A stretch of DNA of 15,447 bases from an uncultured Syntrophomonadaceae bacterium (lineage in GTDB: Bacteria > Bacillota > Syntrophomonadia > Syntrophomonadales > Syntrophomonadaceae): assembly GCA_944391275.1 (NCBI GenBank), contig CALXSZ010000132.1, positions 1-15,447 on the forward strand, written 5' to 3'. The translations under genes were made by a program, and so were the position numbers. Below are positions 1 to 7,039 of the stretch, one piece after another (within the stretch, counting starts at the first letter, position 1; the number at the start of each line of letters is the position of its first letter). The notes beneath the pieces were generated by a model. It saw only the letters and a list, made by a program, of their open reading frames with translations, had not been told where the DNA came from and searched no databases.

Positions 1-192
1 CGGAATGTGAATGGAAAATGGTTTACCGTTATGATGGACGGAGAAAGCGTTACCATTTGTGTGATTGGATGCTATGAAAATGAAAATGGAGAAGAAACCG
101 CATTACTCGCTGTGGTGCGGCCGGAAAATATGGTACACGTCCCACGACGCCAGCTCGATATCCTGTTTCAATCGCAAAAACCTTTAAATTAA
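1..192 (+). CDS. Hypothetical protein, probably C-terminal part
   Basis: The frame is open from the first base of the window to TAA at 190-192, so this is probably the 3' end of a gene that starts upstream. A GTG at 7 could be a start, but no ribosome binding site can be judged with six bases before it. The visible 60-odd residues are hydrophilic, with an acidic stretch (ENENGEE) and the end PRRQLDILFQSQKPLN; there is no membrane segment or motif I recognise. A strong terminator follows 77 bases downstream, which supports this being a real transcribed gene end. Function unknown. Confidence 0.45.
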   Translation, partial: RNVNGKWFTVMMDGESVTICVIGCYENENGEETALLAVVRPENMVHVPRRQLDILFQSQKPLN

Positions 193-268
193 CCGATTCA
201 TCTTCGTCCAACAACCTATCTGTCTTCGACCAAATGAATTAAAAAAATGGTTAATAACTTGAAAACCG

Positions 269-312
269 AACAGTCGGATATTCGAAAACCCAAGCAATAT
301 CCGACTGTTTTT
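269..312 (+). terminator. Rho-independent terminator
   Basis: Perfect 14-bp stem: AACAGTCGGATATT (269-282) pairs with AATATCCGACTGTT (296-309) around a 13-nt loop, followed by a short T run (308-312). It ends the transcript of the gene fragment at 1-192. Confidence 0.85.
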
Positions 313-609
313 ATTCCATTTACAATGAAAAAAATTAATGAAAGGAGACTGTGCGTAACGTGAAATAGTCTATAACATCGCACCGTTCGCCGGACCGTTT
401 CATTTAAATTTTAAAAATGCGATTGCCCCGCCGGCAGTTTTTGTTCATATAGGGAAAGAGGAAATTTTTCTGTTTTCCTATCTTTTTTATTTCATATCTG
501 ATAGAATACTTTTTTACGAAAGTCTTCTAAAAAAATTTTTTTGCACTGAAAGAATAAATCTCCTTGTTTTTTGATGGATAAAAGATTCCCGAAAGACTTC
601 TAAAAATGT
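313..609. other. Gene-poor spacer
   Basis: No gene is supported between the terminator and the acetyltransferase. There is a Shine-Dalgarno-like AAAGGAG at 340-346, but the starts near it give only dead ends (for example a 12-residue frame at 325-363). A frame without any standard start stays open from 359 to 574; its translation is Phe/Leu-rich and resembles no family I know. A degenerate direct repeat lies at 517-606. Confidence 0.5.
517..606. repeat. 17-bp direct repeat, one mismatch
   Basis: The 17-mer CGAAAG(T/A)CTTCTAAAAA occurs at 517-533 and 590-606, 73 bp apart start to start, in AT-rich DNA upstream of the acetyltransferase promoter candidate. The core GAAAGNCTTC is itself nearly palindromic, so a protein-binding site is possible; chance in AT-rich DNA is not excluded. 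Confidence 0.4.
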
Positions 610-637
610 TTGTTCAACGACAGTTCAATTATATAAA
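610..637 (+). promoter_or_regulatory. Weak promoter candidate for the acetyltransferase
   Basis: TTGTTC (610-615), 16-nt spacer, TATAAA (632-637). The -10 is good (5/6) and the -35 poor (3/6). It would give a 5' leader of about 70 nt before the ATG at 715. Confidence 0.3.
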
Positions 638-714
638 AAATCGGTACCTTGAAAATGATTTTCTATCGAATCGATCCGTCCGCCATACATGTACACACGA
701 AAGGATGTTACACG

Positions 715-1230
715 ATGATTATAGAAACCCAAAGGCTCATTCTGCGCGAAATGCGTCAATCGGATTACAACGCGTTATGTAAAATTTTACAAGATCCAAA
801 CGTTATGTATGCTTACGAACACGCTTTTGACGATCATGAGGTTCAGGAATGGCTAGATAACCAGATCCGACGTTACCAACAGGATGGCTTCGGATTATGG
901 GCTGTGATTTTGAAAAAAAACTGCGAAATGATAGGACAATGCGGATTGACTCTGCAAGATTATAACGGAAAACAAGTGGTTGAAATCGGTTATCTTTTTC
1001 AAAAGGCCTATTGGCATCAAGGTTTGGCAACAGAATCAGCCATCGCTTGTAAAAAATATGCGTTTGATGTTTTAGGAATAAATGAAGTATATTCAATCAT
1101 TCGGGATACCAATATCGCTTCCCAAAAAGTTGCACAACGCAATGGCATGCAGCAGGTTGGAACGTTGGTGAAACATTATTACCATATGGACATGCCTCAT
1201 TGGGTTTTTTCTGTCCAATCCACATCCTAA
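715..1230 (+). CDS. GNAT N-acetyltransferase, RimJ/RimL-like
   Basis: A 171-residue protein of the GNAT fold (Acetyltransf_3 type). It opens with the typical ETQRLILREMRQSDY, has WAVILKKNCEMIGQCGL as the central strand pair (about 62-78), an acetyl-CoA pyrophosphate loop at YWHQGLATES (99-108), and the late motif with N133, S136 and RNGM (142-145). Such enzymes acetylate amino groups of proteins or small molecules; RimJ/RimL act on ribosomal proteins, but the substrate cannot be read from sequence. The frame opens further upstream at TTG 649, but GAAAGGA at 699-705, 9 nt before ATG 715, and family alignment favour 715. It appears monocistronic, with no clear terminator before the next promoter at 1326. 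Confidence 0.88.
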   Translation: MIIETQRLILREMRQSDYNALCKILQDPNVMYAYEHAFDDHEVQEWLDNQIRRYQQDGFGLWAVILKKNCEMIGQCGLTLQDYNGKQVVEIGYLFQKAYWHQGLATESAIACKKYAFDVLGINEVYSIIRDTNIASQKVAQRNGMQQVGTLVKHYYHMDMPHWVFSVQSTS

Positions 1231-1325
1231 ACGAAAAATCAAATTTTTTGCGTTTAAAGATAGTAAAAAAACCAAGCGAAATAAAAAGGAACCGCGTTTC
1301 TTCCGGGCCTTATTCGCTGGAACGG

Positions 1326-1355
1326 TTGCTTTTTCTTGTAGGAATACGCTATAAT
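1326..1355 (+). promoter_or_regulatory. Sigma-A-type promoter of the UDG-tsa operon
   Basis: TTGCTT (1326-1331), 18-nt spacer, perfect TATAAT (1350-1355). It lies about 45 bp before the GTG start of the glycosylase and is the only strong promoter seen upstream of the five-gene run to 4862. Confidence 0.7.
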
Positions 1356-1400
1356 GAGTAAAATCACTGAATTGATTTGGAAAGAAGGGGCAATGCAATC

Positions 1401-2108
1401 GTGGAAAAACAACCAAGCCTTTTTGAAGATATGGAACCCAACACACCAGAAGAACCAACAATGATCGTTCCCGAAAGAAGAACGCATATGCCTTTTTTGC
1501 CTGGATTGAAAGCCGAGGAGATCGAACCCTCCTTTCAATCTTACGAGGAGCTGGAAAAAACGATGCTGCAATGCAGTCGTTGCGCTTTGCGTTCCGGATG
1601 TACACAGGTTGTCGCAGGGCAAGGTCCCAAACCTTCTGCAATTATGTTCATCGGGGAAGGTCCCGGGCAAGATGAAGATATACAGGGAATTCCTTTTGTC
1701 GGACGAGCAGGACAATTACTGAATAAAATTTTAGCTGCCTCGGAAATTCCTCGAGAAGAGGTTTTTATTACCAATGTCGTCAAATGCCGTCCTCCCCAGA
1801 ATCGTTTGCCGTTGCCCGATGAAGTGCGGGCTTGCCGAGGATATTTGGAACAACAAATTCGGATGGTTCATCCCAACATAATCGTTTGTTTAGGTTCGTT
1901 GGCTACGCAAACGCTTATTGATTCAAAGGCACGAATTACAAAAGTTCGGGGACAATGGTATGTTCGGGACGGAATCCGTATGATGGCAACCTTTCATCCG
2001 GCCGCTTTATTGCGCAATCCCAACTATAAACGTCCGACATGGGAAGATTTCAAGTTGATTCGGGACGCTTATAAAGATTTGTTACAACGTTCGGAAGAAA
2101 GAAATTAA
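1401..2108 (+). CDS. Family 4 uracil-DNA glycosylase (Fe-S type)
   Basis: A 235-residue enzyme that removes uracil from DNA at the first step of base-excision repair. The catalytic motif GEGPGQDEDIQGIPFVGRAG covers 85-104, the conserved NVVKCRPPQNR follows at 125-135, and the second active-site motif HPAALLRNP is near 199-207. Four cysteines suited to bind a 4Fe-4S cluster are present: C58, C61, C129 and C145; the 16-residue spacing of the last pair matches the family. GTG at 1401 is chosen because AAGAAGGGG (1382-1390) lies about 10 nt upstream; an in-frame TTG at 1377 overlaps that site and is unlikely. The 45-residue N-terminal extension is Pro/Glu-rich and probably disordered. First gene of the tsa operon, 29 bp before tsaE. 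Confidence 0.93.
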   Translation: MEKQPSLFEDMEPNTPEEPTMIVPERRTHMPFLPGLKAEEIEPSFQSYEELEKTMLQCSRCALRSGCTQVVAGQGPKPSAIMFIGEGPGQDEDIQGIPFVGRAGQLLNKILAASEIPREEVFITNVVKCRPPQNRLPLPDEVRACRGYLEQQIRMVHPNIIVCLGSLATQTLIDSKARITKVRGQWYVRDGIRMMATFHPAALLRNPNYKRPTWEDFKLIRDAYKDLLQRSEERN

Positions 2109-2137
2109 AAAGCACATAAAAAGAAAGGAACAATTTT

Positions 2138-2638
2138 ATGAAAAATGCTGCTGGCATTTCCGTCCGGTTTAGGGTTCCTGATCATTCATCTATGGAAAAT
2201 TTAGGGAGCTTTTTGGCTTCTTTTTTTCATTCCGGAGATTTTGTTTATCTAATCGGGGATTTAGGTGCTGGAAAAACAACCCTGGTACGTGGGATAGCGC
2301 GTGGTCTGGGATATTCCGGACGAGTAACCAGTCCGACTTTCACCCTTATGAACCAGTATGCCACGCATCCTCCAATTGTTCACTTGGATTTTTATCGTCT
2401 GGAATCGCCGGACAGCGTGGAAGATTTGGGGCTAGAGGATTATTGTAACCGTGATGCAGTGACGCTGATCGAATGGCCGCAGATAGCTTTAGAGGCTTTA
2501 CCCAATCCTCTGATGAAAGTTGAAATTGATTTAATTGACGGCGACTATACCTGCGGACGCGAAGTAACGATTACGGTAGATCATTCTGCGAAAGAAATCA
2601 TAGAAAGGCTACAAAAATATGTTGATACTTGCCATTGA
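2138..2638 (+). CDS. tsaE: tRNA t6A37 threonylcarbamoyltransferase complex ATPase TsaE
   Basis: A 166-residue P-loop ATPase of the YjeE/TsaE family. Visible motifs: Walker A G40-DLGAGK-T47, switch-like SPTFTL (65-70), HLDFYRL (82-88) and LIEWP (110-114), all diagnostic of TsaE. In studied bacteria TsaE binds the TsaB-TsaD dimer and its ATPase activity is needed for repeated cycles of t6A formation on tRNAs that read ANN codons. ATG 2138 follows AAAGAAAGGAAC. The 3' end overlaps tsaB by 20 bp, implying translational coupling. The length is slightly above the usual 140-160 because of a C-terminal helix rich in K and E. Confidence 0.96.
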   Translation: MKNAAGISVRFRVPDHSSMENLGSFLASFFHSGDFVYLIGDLGAGKTTLVRGIARGLGYSGRVTSPTFTLMNQYATHPPIVHLDFYRLESPDSVEDLGLEDYCNRDAVTLIEWPQIALEALPNPLMKVEIDLIDGDYTCGREVTITVDHSAKEIIERLQKYVDTCH

Positions 2639-3347
2639 TAGCGCAACGCCCACGGCCGGCGTCGCACTGGCTGAAAACGGTCAAATTCTATACGAATCAT
2701 TTGTAAATTATAAAAAAACGCATTCCGAAACTTTTCTGCCCATGATCGACGAGGCCTTGCGGATTTGTGAAAAAGACCTGGCAGATTGTTCAGCTATTGC
2801 CGTAACCATTGGTCCTGGTTCTTTTACCGGGCTTCGGATCGGTCTAGCGACTGCAAAAGCGCTTTCTTTATCGGGTCAGGTTCCGGTTGTAGGAATTTCG
2901 ACCTTGCAATTATTGGCGCATAACTTAACGCAGTTGGCTCCCTTATGTGTGGCGTCTTTGTTGGATGCTCGTAAAAATGAAGTGTACTGTGCATTCTATA
3001 CCTGTAGCCCCCATCAAAAAACGCCTCAACCACTTTCTCAAGAAATGGCTTGTTCACCTGAATCTTTTATTGAACAAGCCAAAATGTATGTAGCGCAAAC
3101 CGGTTGTAAACAACTGATTCTATTGGGAGATGGCGTAGCGCCTTATATCAATGATTTTAAATCAGCGTTAGGTGAACAAATGATCGTTGCTCCTTCCCAT
3201 CAGCTTTTACCGCGAGCAGGCGCTTTAGCAGATTTAGCCCAATTCCGTCTCTTAGAAAATCCAAGAGATTATTTGGATATCCGGACGGCCAAACCGGTAT
3301 ACTTGCGTCTTTCGGAAGCGGAAAATCGTCTGGGAAAAGAGGCGTAA
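2619..3347 (+). CDS. tsaB: tRNA t6A37 complex dimerisation subunit TsaB
   Basis: A 242-residue protein of the ASKHA fold, the inactive paralogue of TsaD that dimerises with it. It starts MLILAIDSATPTAGVAL and has the family signature IGPGSFTGLRIG near 64-75. It lacks the metal-binding HxxxH of TsaD, as expected. The ATG at 2619 lies inside the tsaE 3' end with GAAAGG (2603-2608) 10 nt upstream; a TTG directly after it is an alternative first codon. The stop TAA overlaps the rimI ATG by one base (TAATG), another coupling sign. Confidence 0.95.
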   Translation: MLILAIDSATPTAGVALAENGQILYESFVNYKKTHSETFLPMIDEALRICEKDLADCSAIAVTIGPGSFTGLRIGLATAKALSLSGQVPVVGISTLQLLAHNLTQLAPLCVASLLDARKNEVYCAFYTCSPHQKTPQPLSQEMACSPESFIEQAKMYVAQTGCKQLILLGDGVAPYINDFKSALGEQMIVAPSHQLLPRAGALADLAQFRLLENPRDYLDIRTAKPVYLRLSEAENRLGKEA

Positions 3348-3829
3348 TGGGATTGCAACTAAAAATTCGGAAAATGACCGAAGCGGATTTGGACGCCGTA
3401 CAAGCGATTGAGCAAGTAAGCGTTCCCATTCCCTGGTCATGGGAGTGCTATCAAAATGAGATTCAAATTTATTGGGCTTGTTATTTGGTTTGTTTTTTAG
3501 AAGAAGAAAACAAAGTAATTGGGTACTGCGGGATATGGAATGTCTTTGAAGAATCCAATATTACAACGATCGTGGTTGATCAAGCATACCGTCGCCACGG
3601 CGCTGGACGTCTAATGATGGACGCCATGGAACAGGTTGCGCGTGAAAAAAAGGCGCAAAAAATTTTATTAGAAGTACGCCCATCCAATCAGGCGGCGCGG
3701 ATGCTTTATGCAAGTTTAGGTTTTGTCGAAATCGCTCGCCGGACCGCCTACTACCCGGATAATCAAGAAGATGCGCTGATTTTGTGCAAATATCTGGATA
3801 TCTCTTTATCGGGCGCTGTTCTTTTATAA
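3347..3829 (+). CDS. rimI: Ribosomal protein S18-alanine N-acetyltransferase RimI
   Basis: A 160-residue GNAT protein. The acetyl-CoA loop is RRHGAG (82-87), followed by the helix LMMDAMEQVA. E109 (in LLEVRPSN) and Y121 (in MLYASLGF) have the same 12-residue spacing as the catalytic Glu and Tyr of studied RimI enzymes. RimI acetylates the N-terminal alanine of ribosomal protein S18. Placement between tsaB and tsaD is common in Bacillota. Translation start ATG 3347 overlaps the tsaB stop. The last ten residues (ISLSGAVLL) are an unconserved tail. A different protein substrate cannot be excluded from sequence alone. Confidence 0.9.
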   Translation: MGLQLKIRKMTEADLDAVQAIEQVSVPIPWSWECYQNEIQIYWACYLVCFLEEENKVIGYCGIWNVFEESNITTIVVDQAYRRHGAGRLMMDAMEQVAREKKAQKILLEVRPSNQAARMLYASLGFVEIARRTAYYPDNQEDALILCKYLDISLSGAVLL

Positions 3830-3854
3830 AAAATGCAGTATATGGAGTATTTAT

Positions 3855-4862
3855 ATGCATGAAATAAAAATTCTTGGGATTGAATCTTCGTGCGACGAAA
3901 CCGCGGCAGCAGTCGTCGTAAACGGGCGGCAGATTCTTTCCAATATCATCCATTCTCAGGTGCCGATCCATCAGACATTTGGCGGAGTAGTCCCTGAGAT
4001 CGCTTCTCGAAAGCACATTGAAAATATTGTTCCCGTCGTAGAGGCAGCCATCCACGAATCCGGTTTCGATTACCGAGACTTAGACGCAGTTGCCGTAACA
4101 AACCGGCCTGGTTTAATTGGCGCGCTGCTAGTAGGGGTTTCTTTCGCAAAAGCATTGGCGTATGGTTTAAATAAACCCTTGATTGTCATCCATCATTTAC
4201 ATGGACACATTTACGCCAATATGCTGGAGCATCCTGAGATCCGCTATCCTGCCGTTTGTTTGGTTGTCTCCGGCGGACACACCAGTCTCCTTTATATGAA
4301 AGATCAGATAAGCTATCAGCTTTTAGGCGAAACGATTGATGACGCCGCTGGGGAAGCTTTTGACAAGGTCGCACGTTTTATGGGTTTAGGTTATCCAGGC
4401 GGCCCAATCATACAAAAAATGGCCGAAAAGGGAACTGCTGGCGCATTGCATCTGCCACGGGTTTATTTGAACAGTGGTAATTTGGATTTTAGTTTCAGTG
4501 GTTTAAAAACTGCCGCAATGAATCTCTGGAAGAAATTAGAACGTCAAGGAGATGCAAGTGTTAATGATATGGCATTCGAATTTCAATCAGCTCTTGTAGA
4601 TGTTCTAGTTGAAAAAACCTTAGCAGCAGCCAAACAGTATTCGGTTTCTACAATTCTATTAGCCGGTGGAGTCGCTGCCAATCAAGCTTTGCGTGATAAA
4701 ATGACTGAAGAAGCAAGAAAACGCCGTTTAGCGGTTTATTATCCTTCTTTAAAGTTATGTACGGATAACGCTGCCATGATTGCCGGACTCGCTTATCATC
4801 ATTTTATCAGGAAAGATTTTGCTCCCTTAAATGTTAATGCACAATCTCAGGATTCTTTATGA
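3855..4862 (+). CDS. tsaD: tRNA N6-adenosine threonylcarbamoyltransferase TsaD
   Basis: The 335-residue catalytic subunit of t6A synthesis, formerly Gcp/YgjD/Kae1. It transfers the threonylcarbamoyl group to A37 of tRNA. Metal ligands are seen as H114-LHG-H118 and D304 in CTDNAAMIAG; other family blocks are GIESSCDETAAAVV (8-21), GGVVPEIASRKHIE (43-56), VSGGHTSL (138-145), DDAAGEAFDKVAR (162-174) and LAGGVAANQALR (269-280). Length is normal for the family. ATG 3855 has TGGAG (3843-3847) 7 nt upstream and lies 25 bp after rimI. It is the last gene of the operon; no clear terminator follows, and DnaA-box-like sequences begin 9 bp after the stop codon. Confidence 0.97.
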   Translation: MHEIKILGIESSCDETAAAVVVNGRQILSNIIHSQVPIHQTFGGVVPEIASRKHIENIVPVVEAAIHESGFDYRDLDAVAVTNRPGLIGALLVGVSFAKALAYGLNKPLIVIHHLHGHIYANMLEHPEIRYPAVCLVVSGGHTSLLYMKDQISYQLLGETIDDAAGEAFDKVARFMGLGYPGGPIIQKMAEKGTAGALHLPRVYLNSGNLDFSFSGLKTAAMNLWKKLERQGDASVNDMAFEFQSALVDVLVEKTLAAAKQYSVSTILLAGGVAANQALRDKMTEEARKRRLAVYYPSLKLCTDNAAMIAGLAYHHFIRKDFAPLNVNAQSQDSL

Positions 4863-4870
4863 ATAACTTC

Positions 4871-5015
4871 TGTGGATAATGTGAATAAGTCTGTTGATAA
4901 CTCGTTATTGTTATCTATGTTCCTTATTTGTAACAAAAAGTTTATTTGTTTACAAGCTTATTTTTCCTTAAAAAACAACAATGCGCCAAAAATGGGGAAG
5001 GATTCCTGTGGATAA
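4871..5015 (+). promoter_or_regulatory. DnaA-box cluster in the tsaD-lgt spacer
   Basis: Four 9-mers match the DnaA box TTATNCACA read on the complementary strand: TGTGGATAA at 4871-4879, TGTGAATAA at 4880-4888 (directly abutting), TGTTGATAA at 4892-4900 (one mismatch) and TGTGGATAA at 5007-5015. All point the same way. Between them (4905-4980) the DNA is very AT-rich, with T- and A-runs. The spacer (4863-5111) has no supported gene. What is seen is the motif cluster; DnaA binding is inferred. It is not a standard chromosomal origin context, because dnaA, dnaN, rpmH and gidA are absent here. Confidence 0.65.
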
Positions 5016-5111
5016 TTCACGTTTCAACATCAATCAACTTACATTTTGATTTTTCACACTTTAATATCAGGCAAAATCGTCGTTGTCTGATAAAAATACC
5101 GGAGGTTCTGT

Positions 5112-5915
5112 ATGCATCCAGTTTTAATTGATCTTGGTTTTATAAAAATTTACTCTTGGGGATTCATGCTGGCTTTAGCCGTAATTATTGGAATTATTGG
5201 GTTCGGCAGACGTTTGGAAAAAGAAAATTTTCCAAAAGATCTAGCTTTTAATTTGGCCTTATGGTTGATTGTATCCGGCGTTATAGGTGCGCGAGTTGGA
5301 TACGTCATCGTTTACCGTTGGTCGGAATTTATAGCGGATCCATTATATTTATTCCGTTTGACTGACGGCGGATTAAGTGGTTTAATGTGGTACGGCGGAT
5401 TTATTGCTGCAAGCATAACGTTCTTAATTTATGCACATGTAAAAAATTTACCCATTTGGAAATTGGCGGACATGATTTCACCTTTTTTCATTTTAGGTTA
5501 CGCAATTGTTCGAATCGGCTGTTTTTTGGCAGGATGCTGCTATGGAAAAGTCACGACTTCTTTCCTCGGGATGGTTTTTCCGCTTGTAGACAATCAACTG
5601 CGTTATCCGACTCAATTAATGAGTAGTGGGATTAATTTTATCTTTTTCTTTTTCCTTTTGTTTCTTTATTCTCGCCGGCATTTTGACGGCCAAGTTTTTT
5701 CTGTTACGGTTATGATTTATTCCATCTATCGCTTTTTTATCGAATTTTTCCGTGTTTCTGAAGTTCTTTACGGTATTTTTTCTCCGGGACAAATCATTTC
5801 CATGATTCTTTTCGTAGGGGGAATCCTTTTGTACTTTTATTTGGCGCATCTCAACAGGAATCAATATCAAACTAAACATATTTCTTATCTGCGCAAGCCT
5901 TGGGAGCATCAATAG
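5112..5915 (+). CDS. lgt: Prolipoprotein diacylglyceryl transferase Lgt
   Basis: A 267-residue polytopic membrane enzyme that moves diacylglycerol from phosphatidylglycerol to the lipobox cysteine of prolipoproteins, the first step of lipoprotein maturation. Start MHPVLIDLGFIKIYSWGF is typical; about seven hydrophobic segments follow. Family blocks are TDGGLSGLMWYGGFI (84-98), VRIGCFLAGCCYGK (133-146), RYPTQL (164-169) and YRFFIEFFR (206-214), whose arginines fit the essential ones. The usual GRxGNFxNxE signature is replaced by RIGCFLAGCCYG, and the HGG of the Escherichia coli enzyme by YGG; this cysteine-containing form is, to my knowledge, common in clostridia and relatives. ATG 5112 follows CCGGAGG. 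The stop abuts the next gene. Confidence 0.93.
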   Translation: MHPVLIDLGFIKIYSWGFMLALAVIIGIIGFGRRLEKENFPKDLAFNLALWLIVSGVIGARVGYVIVYRWSEFIADPLYLFRLTDGGLSGLMWYGGFIAASITFLIYAHVKNLPIWKLADMISPFFILGYAIVRIGCFLAGCCYGKVTTSFLGMVFPLVDNQLRYPTQLMSSGINFIFFFFLLFLYSRRHFDGQVFSVTVMIYSIYRFFIEFFRVSEVLYGIFSPGQIISMILFVGGILLYFYLAHLNRNQYQTKHISYLRKPWEHQ

Positions 5916-6548
5916 ATGAATGATACCGCTTCTCTCAGATTACGGAATCAGTTGCGTCAAAAAATGAAACAAAAACGCCAATCCCTTGCCCCTGCACAAC
6001 GGGAGCGTTATAATAAGCAAATTCAACAATATGTTTATGAATATTTCGCCGCGCATCCTTCTATTCAAACCGTGATGAGTTATTTCCCGATTCAAAATGA
6101 GGCCGTTCCTCTCCCACATAAAACGCATTTGCCGGATGAAAAAATCAGCAAAACTCTATTGCTGCCCCGGGTTGTGTCGCTGGATCCGCCTCAATTGATT
6201 GCCGTACCCTACCGAGGAGAGCATCCTTCGCAGGGAACGTACACCTCTTGGGGAATATTCGAACCCTTTGGATCCGCAACAATGCCTTACCAGATTGATT
6301 GCGTTCTCGTTCCTGGTTTAGCCTTTGATACCCATGGCTATCGTTTGGGATACGGAAAGGGATTTTATGATCGTTATTTACCGTTGCTTCGTTCCGATAC
6401 TGTAACCATTGGCATCGGCTATCATTTTCAACTCACTCGAACAACTTGGCCTCAGCCACACGATCAAAAGCTAGACGCCTTCATTACTGAAAAAGGGGTT
6501 ATAGCATTTGAAACTTTCTACAAATCATTTTTTGAACAGAAAACATAA
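5916..6548 (+). CDS. 5-formyltetrahydrofolate cyclo-ligase
   Basis: A 210-residue cytosolic enzyme (MTHFS family) that uses ATP to turn 5-formyltetrahydrofolate into 5,10-methenyltetrahydrofolate, recycling a folate storage form that inhibits folate enzymes. N-terminal QLRQKMKQKRQSL (12-24) supplies the basic ATP-binding residues; MSYFPIQNEAVP (54-65) is the substrate pocket; VPGLAFDTHGYRLGYGKGFY (132-151) is the family signature; the C-terminal PQPHDQKLDAFITEKG fits the conserved HD..ld..iTe block. ATG 5916 directly follows the lgt stop, with GGGAG (5902-5906) inside lgt, so the two are co-translated. A bidirectional terminator follows. Confidence 0.94.
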   Translation: MNDTASLRLRNQLRQKMKQKRQSLAPAQRERYNKQIQQYVYEYFAAHPSIQTVMSYFPIQNEAVPLPHKTHLPDEKISKTLLLPRVVSLDPPQLIAVPYRGEHPSQGTYTSWGIFEPFGSATMPYQIDCVLVPGLAFDTHGYRLGYGKGFYDRYLPLLRSDTVTIGIGYHFQLTRTTWPQPHDQKLDAFITEKGVIAFETFYKSFFEQKT

Positions 6549-6580
6549 AAAAAGAGCGGAGAGTTGGACCCGCTCTTTTT
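6549..6580. terminator. Bidirectional rho-independent terminator
   Basis: An 11-bp stem AAAAAGAGCGG (6549-6559) / CCGCTCTTTTT (6570-6580) with a 10-nt loop. The T run on the + strand ends lgt-cyclo-ligase transcripts; the A run at 6547-6553 gives a U tail on the - strand for the convergent gene at 6596-6985. Confidence 0.88.
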
Positions 6581-6595
6581 ACATAAATTTTATTA

Positions 6596-6985
6596 CTAAT
6601 AAACGCGTTTACCATCTTTATCCACATAATAACGAACGACTTCTTGTGCATCAATAACTCTCTTTCGTTTCAACTGACGATAAATACGTCTCTTGTATTC
6701 ACCTGTAATATCTGGGGAAGCATTAATTTTTCGCTGCGTTTCGACTAAAATCCAAGCTACATCCGGTGTTTTGATCCCCGTCAACGTATACCACTTTAAA
6801 AAACGAAGAAATTTTTTGGCTTGCTGCATATTAAGATTGGCTTGCATTCTTTCACATTGCTTAAAAAGTCTTTTTCTCTTAAACTTTTTTGAAACCCGAT
6901 GCGCAATATACAACAATGCAATCGAGCCAACAACTTCCATCATGATCAATGTATCTCCACTAGGCAAGTAATCGCTTAGAGCCAT
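6596..6985 (-). CDS. Small single-pass membrane protein, unknown function
   Basis: A 129-residue protein I do not recognise. It has a short polar N-terminus, one membrane segment at about 12-29 (TLIMMEVVGSIALLYIAH), then a very basic run (VSKKFKRKRLFK) that should keep the rest in the cytosol by the positive-inside rule. The cytosolic part is Lys/Arg-rich and predicted helical, with WYTLTGIKTPDVAWILVETQ in the middle and RYYVDKDGKRVY at the end. AGAGGG (6995-7000) lies 9 nt before the ATG, and codon use looks like the neighbours, so the gene is probably real. It is convergent with the cyclo-ligase and shares its terminator; a promoter candidate lies in the palindrome at 7040-7069. Confidence 0.7.
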   Translation of the reverse strand: MALSDYLPSGDTLIMMEVVGSIALLYIAHRVSKKFKRKRLFKQCERMQANLNMQQAKKFLRFLKWYTLTGIKTPDVAWILVETQRKINASPDITGEYKRRIYRQLKRKRVIDAQEVVRYYVDKDGKRVY

Positions 6986-7039
6986 ATATGATTTCCCTCT
7001 TTCACTTTTTACGTTTTTAACGTTTTCCTGACGCTTTCT

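Noticed and set aside
325..363. 12-residue leader peptide candidate starting ATG AAA AAA ATT
   Set aside because: No ribosome binding site before it and no attenuator hairpin or regulated gene after it.
359..574. 72-codon open frame on + in the spacer before the acetyltransferase
   Set aside because: No ATG, GTG or TTG start at its head, TAA just upstream, Phe/Leu-rich translation typical of AT-rich spacer. The AAAGGAG at 340-346 serves other frames that stop at once.
1093..1715. Long - strand frames opposite the acetyltransferase and glycosylase
   Set aside because: They are shadows of strongly supported + strand genes and have no ribosome binding sites.
4863..5111. Chromosomal or plasmid replication origin
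   Set aside because: Boxes and AT-rich DNA fit, but dnaA, dnaN, rpmH, gidA or a rep gene are absent; a DnaA-binding regulatory cluster is the safer reading.
6619..6627. Exact DnaA box TTATCCACA
   Set aside because: Single copy inside the coding sequence of the 129-residue protein, where it encodes YVDK; not part of a cluster.
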